From the NCBI GenBank assembly GCA_030833845.1, contig JAURGK010000006.1, positions 1-64,000 on the forward strand: a stretch of DNA of 64,000 nt. Direction: 5' to 3'. Position numbers and translations under genes: made by a program. Below the pieces are notes generated by a model, which was not told the origin of the DNA, ran no database searches, and was given only the letters and a program-made list of their open reading frames with translations. The DNA is from Crocinitomicaceae bacterium. GTDB taxonomy: Bacteria; Bacteroidota; Bacteroidia; Flavobacteriales_D; Crocinitomicaceae. Within the stretch, counting starts at the first letter, position 1. Every line of letters starts with the position of its first letter. Positions 59,201-64,000 of the stretch are shown in pieces.

Positions 59201-60554
59201 CAGCCAAAACTTCGTCGTTGTTGAGCGCAGTATTCAAGGAGATATAACCAAGAAGTGCATTGTATGTATATTCGTTTTCATTGAGCTTTCTTGCATTCTC
59301 TACCTTCTCGTAGTCAACGGCTTGGTTGAAGGGCCCAGGAGCGTTGACTTGTGAGCTCAATGCCAATACCGCATTAGAAAACCCGCGAACCAGTGGTTGA
59401 TCTGCAGCCCAATCATAAAGACCATTGGCTTGGTTGTCTGGGAGTTCAGAGCTTGCATAAGTACCAGGATTCCCTTGGCAATTGCTTGCTTTGGCTTCGC
59501 CTAGATCTGAAAAGGCAACGATGTTGCGGGTGTTTTCTGTGATACTACTGCGATTGGTTACCCAAACCTCAATACGGGTAATATAGGTGGTAGAATTTAC
59601 CACTGGCAAGGTTGCCATCGCAGTATCATAATGCTGCTGATGATACAGGTTCAAGAAATAGTGTCGATTGGCCTCGTAGTTGTCTGCGGTGATTTCAAAT
59701 TTTTGTACTTGGGCCTTTCCTGTTACATTGATTTCGGTGCGTTTGCCCTTGGATTGTGCTAGAATAAAATCAAAGGTTGAGCGTCCAAATTTGAGTTGTG
59801 TTTTGAAGCCAAACAAAGTTTGGGAACTAGGAATAAGTGTGGTTGGTAATTCTAAGGAAACCTGGCCTAATGCAATTTTTTGTAAGATATCGTCTTCTTT
59901 CCCTGTACGCTCTAATTTGGAAATATTTTCAAAGTCAAAATTTGCACGGGTGTTGTACTTCAAATTTACCTTCATGTTCGTACCGATTTGGCCGGTAATG
60001 TCCATGTTGATGTTCTGATTGAAGTCAAAGCGGGTAATTTTGCGCTGGCGCATGGGTAAAATAGGGTTGTCTACCCTAGAATGATTGGCACCTAAAGAGA
60101 TTTCTAAATTACCCCCGGGTGTAATCGTAATTTCATCTGATCCAAAGAAACTTTCAAAGGCCTTAGAGCCTATTTTAATCGGCAGCGCAAAGGTTCGGTT
60201 TTCAGCACTTTCTTCAGCAACAATTTCTTTCCAATCTAGGCTAAAACTTTTCTTCTCTTCGTATTGTAAATACTCTTCGAGCGTCATGGCCTGTGGTGCG
60301 CGAAAGTAGGTGTCTTTACCCATGACATCTCTAAAGACAAAGGTGCCGGTTTGTGGGTCGTAGACTATTGTCTCATTGAGATTGGTAGGGTCGCCGAGGT
60401 CAAAACTTTGGGGTAAATTTTGAAATGGGTTGAGTGGGTTGATGATAGGAAAAGGCAGGGTAGGCGTTTGAGCAGTTGCATGCCCCAGCATACATATGAC
60501 TAGAAACAGCAGAAAGCCAAACGGAAGGTATTTATGCGTGTAATTTTTTTGCAC
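53238..60554 (-). CDS. sprA: SprA, type IX secretion system outer-membrane translocon
   Basis: 2438 residues, the size of SprA/Sov, the 36-stranded barrel that forms the T9SS conduit. A signal peptide (about 1-29) is followed by SprA-type blocks such as SFDLGDPTNLNETIVYDPQTGTFVFRD, KAFESFFGSDEITITPGGNLEISLG, GQVSLELPTTLIPSSQTLFGFKTQLKFG, and KSFEHGLPANTDPVLLDNIDT. The end (SYPTGNLKTGVTLRFDLNGL) is a typical final barrel strand. Between about residues 1905 and 1975 lies a highly charged, Lys/Glu-rich insert (PKKPEFKPKKPLEEMTDKER) likely to be an extended loop. It starts 2 bases after ruvA and ends 12 bases before the GNAT gene. The gene order maeB-ruvA-sprA is conserved in Bacteroidota. No frameshift. 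Confidence 0.97.
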   Translation of the reverse strand: MQKNYTHKYLPFGFLLFLVICMLGHATAQTPTLPFPIINPLNPFQNLPQSFDLGDPTNLNETIVYDPQTGTFVFRDVMGKDTYFRAPQAMTLEEYLQYEEKKSFSLDWKEIVAEESAENRTFALPIKIGSKAFESFFGSDEITITPGGNLEISLGANHSRVDNPILPMRQRKITRFDFNQNINMDITGQIGTNMKVNLKYNTRANFDFENISKLERTGKEDDILQKIALGQVSLELPTTLIPSSQTLFGFKTQLKFGRSTFDFILAQSKGKRTEINVTGKAQVQKFEITADNYEANRHYFLNLYHQQHYDTAMATLPVVNSTTYITRIEVWVTNRSSITENTRNIVAFSDLGEAKASNCQGNPGTYASSELPDNQANGLYDWAADQPLVRGFSNAVLALSSQVNAPGPFNQAVDYEKVENARKLNENEYTYNALLGYISLNTALNNDEVLAVAYEYTYRGETYQVGEFSTDGASGQQALILKLIKPTITNPKNKIWDLMMKNVYSIGAYQVDQLGFKIDIYYNNRETSVLQPFLPFDGIDKKQIVTLLDMDKINQNNQPFSDGVFDFAPFNIVGNKIDNGGTINRKNGRIFFTTVEPFGKTLAQKLTDAGVPALYVDQLSYTELYDSTKTAAQQIPSKNRFVFKGEFQSSISSEIPLNVMNIPQGAVVVTAGGMRLVEGVDYTVDYAFSRVKILNTGILESNTPIKISIESNSVFGFQARSMIGGRYQYRINENFKVGATWLRMMERPVTQKVDFGSEPFKNNVLGADFAFRTNVPMLTKLVDLLPVISTNTMSTLSMSGEIATLKPGQPRAINKEGTSYIDDFEASQSAIDLKSIAAWRLASVPQGQPDLFPEAAKKDLSAGYKRANLAWYTIDPVFYQSNQLTPAHIKQDPTMLYDSRMRLIQMTDIFPNLQLQYGAITNINVLDLAYYPTERGMYNYDTTATVDSLGRFTNPEDRWGGIMRGLSTNDFELANIEFIQFWLLDPFNEDAENENPNSPMTGGDLYFNLGNISEDILPDSRKSFEHGLPANTDPVLLDNIDTTLWGRVSTQQVVVNAFANDPEARIKQDVGLDGWNNTDEAQSYASYVTWVQNNNTLSPTAKARMIADPSTDDYNYYLDDNYDQAQLNILERYKRYNGMQGNSPTTQMSDTANALGYPTIASNFPDIEDINQDNNLSESEAYFQYKVSLRPSDMQNVGSNFITNKQVYQNGTKTETWYQFKVPIRDFEKRVNGIQDFRSIRFMRMYLKGFDEPVVLRFARLEFVRGEWRRYFQDLTQPGMSVQTDPNLTQFNIAALNIEENAQRQPINYVVPPGIVREIDPSQVYQRQMNEQSLVLEVCNLQDGDARAAYRNVQFDVRTYKKLKMFVHAESVVQNQLKDNELTLFVRLGTDYVDNYYEYELPMKVTDWDISNPDLIWPSDNNIEIEFDKLLDLKMERNAKLEQGVPGVSSIVEYQTQDPNFPANHIKVKGSPNLQGIKTIMIGVRNPSKSDPNNTWGPDNGEAECVNVWVNEMRLTDFVSDGGSAAVGQMQLQLADFATVQAAGNYSGINWGAIDSRVQDRQRNQRMGADISTTMQLGQFFGKQARVSLPFYYGYSIGVVNPEYDPFNPDIKLSNYDIATRKERMRLGQDFTERRSYNFTNVRKEAKAGTKPQFWSVSNWSATYAFAENVKRDFNIKSDMTRTWTGALNYNYTFAGKPWEPFKKWQPAQKSPWLKPIKDFNLFYLPKNITFTNDYSRIYNERQVRNIIVPDYNFDPIYLKRFDWNRNYQVGYDLTKSFKTTFTANNHSIFEEGNHGVDRRTNPEGYQEFLDTIRSQMNTFGRTMDYTHNYSLSYTLPLDKLPITSWLSSNVKYSGTYNWQRAPLGQAEFGNTIQNSRSINMTAQGNLVTLYNKVPYFKRVLADGRGVRSTAAKSGIRGGQPNRGGPPKKPEFKPKKPLEEMTDKERKEYERQLARFERKQAKEEERKAKENEPINPVLGTLARLAMSVRSISGNYTLSDGTMLPGFNQESSVLGMNASTLGLTPFVFGKQAYDVFGRETGYHVGEYARDNNWLVFNENLNKQFMTNHTANLQLKATLEPFKDLNINLNLSRNYSTQAGEFFRWNPGTAQFENQSRFQSSTLTYTTISWGTAFAQMDSSFRSPIFQQMISNGQQVSQLIGSSNANSSSLPNGYFDGYSITQQEVLIGSFLTAYTNSAVNNKTINPRNNMPLPNWTINYAGLSKFAFAKDVVKSFKLNHGYSSSVSVNGMQTNLNATLDANGSPTAFDLNNNYIASMQVQNITITERFSPLIGMLATWKIGGKNITTNFEYKKDRQATLSLNNNQVTETLGQEIVVGTVVNVPKLKLVRSVDASDLLINVNFSFRDNATVIRKVVENTNMATAGQTTVSFKLDANYKLNEYLSAIFYYEQFINTPKVSLSYPTGNLKTGVTLRFDLNGLK

Positions 60555-60556
60555 GG

Positions 60557-61132
60557 TTATAAAAGTCTAAGTGCTTCTTTGATGAGTTGTTCTACGGTTT
60601 GAGATCCTGTGTCAATTTTATCCAATACTTTTTCGGCTGATTTCTTATCAAAACCAAGCGAAACTAATGCATTTAACGCATCAAATCGATTTCTATTGTT
60701 TGAAGAGAAAATATTCTCTGCTCCAAGTTCCATTTTTGCCACTTTGCTTTTGAGGTCTATGATGACCCTTTGGGCTGTTTTTGAACCAATGCCTTTGATT
60801 TTTTGAATGCTCGCTACGTCTTCACTCAGGATGGCATGCGCAATATCGTCGGGGGTCATAGAGGAGAGCATGATGATGGCTGTATTGGGGCCAATACCCG
60901 AAACACTGATCAGGTAAGAGAACATTTCACGCTCTTCTTTGGTGGCAAAACCGTATAGCATATGAGCATCCTCCCTGACAATCAGTTTGGTGTAGATACA
61001 CACCGCCTCTTCTGCCGGTAGGGCCGAGTAGGTGTTTAAAGAAATTTTCACCTCATAGCCCACCCCAGCACACTCGATGAGTAGGTCGGTAGGGTTTTTT
61101 TCTATTAGGCGGCCGTTGAGTCTTGCGATCAT
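60557..61132 (-). CDS. ruvA: Holliday junction branch migration protein RuvA
   Basis: 191 residues. RuvA tetramers bind four-way junctions and recruit the RuvB helicase. The N-terminal OB domain has [31 protein letters not shown]. Two helix-hairpin-helix motifs follow (VSGIGPNTAIIMLSSM and IKGIGSKTAQRVIIDLK, about 73-125), and the C-terminal RuvB-binding domain ends LVSLGFDKKSAEKVLDKID. Its ATG overlaps the stop of maeB (ATGA). It precedes sprA with a 2-base gap. Confidence 0.97.
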   Translation of the reverse strand: MIARLNGRLIEKNPTDLLIECAGVGYEVKISLNTYSALPAEEAVCIYTKLIVREDAHMLYGFATKEEREMFSYLISVSGIGPNTAIIMLSSMTPDDIAHAILSEDVASIQKIKGIGSKTAQRVIIDLKSKVAKMELGAENIFSSNNRNRFDALNALVSLGFDKKSAEKVLDKIDTGSQTVEQLIKEALRLL

Positions 61133-63399
61133 TTGTCTTGGCTTTGGGCGTCGATTACAGCAATTTTAATCATACTGGTAATTTCTCGAACACTCGCACC
61201 TAGTTGCAGCACGTGCAATGATTTGCGCATACCTATCAAAATTGGCCCAATGGCATCGAGGTCATTGGTAGATTGTAATAGTTTATAGGCGATATTTCCG
61301 GCGGAAAGGTTCGGGAAAATGAGTGTATTGACATCTTTATTGGCCAGATTTGAAAAAGGGAATTTTTCATTCATGAGTTCTCCATTTAGCGCAAAATTGG
61401 CCTGCATTTCGCCGTCTACCACCAAATTGGGTTGGGTTTCGTGCAAGATACGGACCGCTTTGGCCATTTTTTCTGGATCTTCGCCTGGCGAGGAACCAAA
61501 ATTAGAATAACTCAATAAGGCAATTCTTGGTTGCAGTTTCAATCTGCGGATAAACTTGGCCACATTGACCGTGATTTCAGCGATTTGTTCTGCACTGGGA
61601 TTCAAATTGACAGTGGTATCGGCCAAAAACAGCGGACCTTTTTTCGTATTGAGAATATACATTCCCGCAATGGAATTGACGTCCTTTTGTAAGCCGATGG
61701 TGCTCAATGCTGGCCGAAGTATGGAGCGGTAGCTGCGCGTTAGGCCTGTTACCATCGCATCGGCCTCGCCCAAATTGAGCATCATGGCACCAAAATAATT
61801 GCGCTCACGCATGAGGCTGATCGCCTCATATTCAGTGATGCCTTTGCGCTTGCGAAGCTCAAAATATTGGCTACCAAAATGATTGCGCCGCGCTTCCTCT
61901 TCATCTGATTTACAATCTATGATTTGAACTTCTGGTATTTCAATACCATATTCTGCCATTAGATCAATGATGCGCTGTTTTTTACCCAATAAAATTGGGA
62001 AAGCCACCCCCTCTTCATAGGCCTGTTGTGCTGCCTTGAGTATTTTGATGTTGTCTCCTTCAGGGAAAACAACGGTTTTAGGGTTGCCTTGTGCCTTAGA
62101 GGTGATGTTGCGTTGTAGTTTGTTATCAAGACCAAGACGGCTCTTGAGTTGGTTTTCGTAATCTTCCCAATTTTCAATAGGCTCTTGCGCGACACCCGAT
62201 TCCATAGCTGCGCGAGCAACGGCTGGTGCCACATAATAAATAAGTCTTGGGTCGAGTGGTTTGGGAATGATTTGCTCTCTACCAAAGGAGATGTTTTTAC
62301 CTCCATAAGCTTCGATTACTTCTTCGGGAATGGTTTCTTTGGCTAGTGCTGCAATGGCTTTAACAGCTGCAAGCTTCATTTCTTCGTTGATGGTAGTGGC
62401 ACGTACGTCCAAAGACCCTCTGAAAATATAAGGAAAGCCCAATACATTATTGACCTGATTAGGATGGTCAGAACGCCCGGTAGCCATAATGATGTCTTCT
62501 CTGATGGACATAGCCTCCTTGTATGAAATTTCTGGCTCAGGATTAGCTAAGGCAAAAACAATCGGGTCTTTGGCCATTGAGGCAATCATTTCTTTGTTCA
62601 CAAGGCCTGCTTTTGAAAGACCCAAGAATACATCGGCATTGGTGAATGCCTTTTCGAAATCGAGATCCTTAGCGTGTACAGCAAACGATTGTTTGATGTC
62701 GTCGAGGTCAGTACGGCCGGCATGTATCAACCCTCGAGAATCGTACATGAATACATTTTGTGGCTGAACACCCAAACGGTGATATAATTTGATACAAGAA
62801 ACAGCAGCAGCCCCGGCTCCTGAAACCACAATTTTGATGTCTTCGATATTTTTTTGAGCCAATTCCAAGGCATTGAGCAGTGCGGCTGCACTGATAATGG
62901 CAGTGCCGTGCTGGTCATCGTGCATGATCGGAATATCGAGCTCTTCTTTGAGTCTTCTTTCGATTTCAAAGGCTTCAGGAGCTTTGATGTCCTCGAGATT
63001 GATGCCACCGAAGGTTGGAGCAATGGCTTTTACCGTTTGGATAAATAATTCGGGGTCTTTGGCATCTACTTCGATGTCAAAAACATCAATATCTGCAAAA
63101 ATTTTAAAGAGTAGTCCTTTGCCTTCCATGACGGGCTTAGAAGCATCGGGCCCAATATCGCCAAGGCCAAGAACAGCAGTTCCGTTTGAAATAACGGCCA
63201 CTAAATTGCGCTTGGCAGTATATTTATAAACCTCGGCTTTGTTTTCTGCAATCCTTAAACAAGGTTCTGCAACTCCGGGTGAATAAGCTAGGGAAAGGTC
63301 TCGTTGAGAGGCATAGGGTTTGGTTGGGATAACTTCAATTTTCCCAGGCCTTCCCGATGCATGGTAATCTAGGGCGTCTTGCTTCCTGATTTTTGACAT
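61129..63399 (-). CDS. maeB: NADP-dependent malic enzyme with phosphotransacetylase domain (MaeB)
   Basis: 756 residues, a two-part protein. Residues ~1-430 are malic enzyme, decarboxylating malate to pyruvate with [49 protein letters not shown] (metal and substrate residues) and [15 protein letters not shown] (nucleotide fold). Residues ~440-756 are a phosphate acetyltransferase-like domain ([54 protein letters not shown] and [36 protein letters not shown]). This fused form is regular for MaeB, and the C-terminal part is thought to be regulatory. A promoter box lies at 63423-63430. Confidence 0.97.
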   Translation of the reverse strand: MSKIRKQDALDYHASGRPGKIEVIPTKPYASQRDLSLAYSPGVAEPCLRIAENKAEVYKYTAKRNLVAVISNGTAVLGLGDIGPDASKPVMEGKGLLFKIFADIDVFDIEVDAKDPELFIQTVKAIAPTFGGINLEDIKAPEAFEIERRLKEELDIPIMHDDQHGTAIISAAALLNALELAQKNIEDIKIVVSGAGAAAVSCIKLYHRLGVQPQNVFMYDSRGLIHAGRTDLDDIKQSFAVHAKDLDFEKAFTNADVFLGLSKAGLVNKEMIASMAKDPIVFALANPEPEISYKEAMSIREDIIMATGRSDHPNQVNNVLGFPYIFRGSLDVRATTINEEMKLAAVKAIAALAKETIPEEVIEAYGGKNISFGREQIIPKPLDPRLIYYVAPAVARAAMESGVAQEPIENWEDYENQLKSRLGLDNKLQRNITSKAQGNPKTVVFPEGDNIKILKAAQQAYEEGVAFPILLGKKQRIIDLMAEYGIEIPEVQIIDCKSDEEEARRNHFGSQYFELRKRKGITEYEAISLMRERNYFGAMMLNLGEADAMVTGLTRSYRSILRPALSTIGLQKDVNSIAGMYILNTKKGPLFLADTTVNLNPSAEQIAEITVNVAKFIRRLKLQPRIALLSYSNFGSSPGEDPEKMAKAVRILHETQPNLVVDGEMQANFALNGELMNEKFPFSNLANKDVNTLIFPNLSAGNIAYKLLQSTNDLDAIGPILIGMRKSLHVLQLGASVREITSMIKIAVIDAQSQDK

Positions 63400-63422
63400 T
63401 GTTGGTGCAAATTTTAGAAAAG

Positions 63423-63430
63423 CAAATATA
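63423..63430 (-). promoter_or_regulatory. -7 promoter box for maeB-ruvA-sprA-GNAT
   Basis: Minus-strand TATATTTG fits TAnnTTTG and precedes the maeB ATG (63399) by 23 bases. As the genes downstream are all overlapping or spaced by at most 13 bases, this is the candidate promoter for the sprA transcript. Confidence 0.5.
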
Positions 63431-63455
63431 CGAAAAGCTATCCAAAGCTCCCAAG

Positions 63456-63482
63456 CAAAAAAAGCGCTCCGAAGAGCGCTTT
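63456..63482 (-). terminator. Terminator after the E2 acyltransferase gene
   Basis: A 9-bp stem AAAGCGCTC (63474-63482 with 63461-63469) with a 4-base TTCG loop and a following T-run (seven T on the minus strand). Confidence 0.88.
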
Positions 63483-63503
63483 GAATCTAAGATAAAAGTG
63501 ACT

Positions 63504-64000
63504 TTATAGTCCGAGTAAAATTTGTAGCGGATCTTTTGAGCCAAAGAGCATGCGCTCCGGATTTTCGAGCATTTCTTTGACTTTCACTAAGAATCCAACT
63601 GATTCTTTGCCGTCAATAATGCGGTGGTCATAAGAGAGGGCTACATACATAATGGGTCTAATTTCAACTTGACCTTTGATTGCCACTGGGCGTTCAACTA
63701 CATTGTGCATACCCAAAATGGCAGATTGCGGCGGGTTGATAATTGGTGTGGAAAGCATGGATCCAAAAACGCCGCCGTTGGTAATAGTAAAAGTACCGCC
63801 CGTCATGTCTTCTGGGGTAATTTTACCATCTCGGGCTTTGATAGCCAAGCGTTTAATTTCACGTTCAATTTCAGCTAAACTCATTTGTTCTGCATTGCGC
63901 ACCACAGGCACCATCAAGCCTTTTGGCGATGAGACAGCGATGCCAATATCGGCGTAGTCATGAAATATCATTTCATTGCCATCTATTTGTGCATTGACGG
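63504..64000 (-). CDS. sucB: Dihydrolipoyllysine-residue succinyltransferase (2-oxoglutarate dehydrogenase E2), 3' part
   Basis: The frame is open to the end of the window, so only the C-terminal ~165 residues are seen and the start lies outside. They are the catalytic CAT core of 2-oxoacid dehydrogenase E2: [102 protein letters not shown]. The DHRxxDG motif carries the catalytic His and Asp. The [18 protein letters not shown] stretch marks the succinyltransferase (OdhB/SucB) branch rather than acetyl. The enzyme feeds the TCA cycle. Terminator follows at 63456-63482. Confidence 0.94.
   Translation of the reverse strand, partial: VNAQIDGNEMIFHDYADIGIAVSSPKGLMVPVVRNAEQMSLAEIEREIKRLAIKARDGKITPEDMTGGTFTITNGGVFGSMLSTPIINPPQSAILGMHNVVERPVAIKGQVEIRPIMYVALSYDHRIIDGKESVGFLVKVKEMLENPERMLFGSKDPLQILLGL

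Noticed and set aside
61129..63399. Fusion of malic enzyme with a phosphotransacetylase domain as something novel
   Set aside because: This is the standard MaeB architecture.
1..64000. Mobile elements, CRISPR arrays, toxin-antitoxin or phage defence systems
   Set aside because: No transposase, integrase, spacer-repeat array, restriction enzyme or defence-like gene was found; the gene content is core and envelope functions.

Overview
This window comes from a member of the Bacteroidota, probably a gliding or secreting aerobe of the Flavobacteriia/Chitinophagia/Saprospiria type; I cannot place it further. Four things point there: components of the type IX secretion system (SprA, PorP/SprF, PorV-like and PorE-like proteins, and a cargo protein with a T9SS-type C-terminal domain); lineage-specific families (IPExxxVDY, DUF5916, DUF4920, DUF5723); the gene order maeB-ruvA-sprA; and -7 promoter boxes of the Bacteroidota form TAnnTTTG. 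The sequence is moderately AT-rich and very compact, with many 1-20 base overlaps between neighbours on the same strand and between convergent genes. No insertion sequence, prophage, CRISPR array or rRNA was seen.

Layout. 1-3512 (+): the 3' end of a large secreted protein, a PorV/PorQ-family barrel, greA, a HIT protein and a secreted SGNH/PKD protein. 3509-8622 (-): PorP/SprF, a TPR/propeller/OmpA protein like PorE, then two paralogous multi-pass acyltransferases. 8640-14063: phenylacetate catabolism, with paaABCD on the plus strand and, divergently, two tandem PaaE-type reductases plus a short-chain dehydrogenase. 14169-16058: a PadR regulator and a PspC-domain membrane protein. 16047-24215: a DUF5916 outer-membrane protein and housekeeping genes (DUF493, IPExxxVDY, pyruvate kinase, recJ, riboflavin synthase). 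24294-30164 (-): an ExbB-ExbD-ExbD-TonB energy-coupling operon followed by a small membrane protein, a PstS-like lipoprotein and a TPR protein. 30422-35160: a lipocalin-like lipoprotein, tRNA-Cys, a T9SS-exported esterase, a ChaN-like protein and a PhoBR-like two-component pair. 35321-49158: an OmpA/thrombospondin-repeat protein coupled to a large unrecognised protein, rnhB, a DUF4920 lipoprotein, 5-formyl-THF cyclo-ligase, a PpiD/SurA-type folding factor and a 1496-residue repeat protein. 49246-53225: a YD-like secreted protein, glyS, a cyclase-family hydrolase, a candidate structured RNA and a GNAT acetyltransferase. 53238-64000: sprA, ruvA, maeB and the 3' end of a 2-oxoacid dehydrogenase E2 gene.

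The main theme is the outer envelope: protein export (T9SS), energy transfer to outer-membrane receptors (TonB complex), periplasmic folding (PpiD/SurA-like), peptidoglycan-anchored OmpA proteins and large surface repeat proteins. The metabolic theme is ring-epoxidation of phenylacetyl-CoA.

The most interesting non-coding signals are a roughly 215-base segment between the cyclase and GNAT genes that folds into long nested helices ending in a strong minus-strand terminator; several start codons lying exactly four bases after a -7 box, which predicts leaderless mRNAs; and a palindrome with a direct repeat in the paa divergent promoter region. All functions are read from sequence only; no database search was run.
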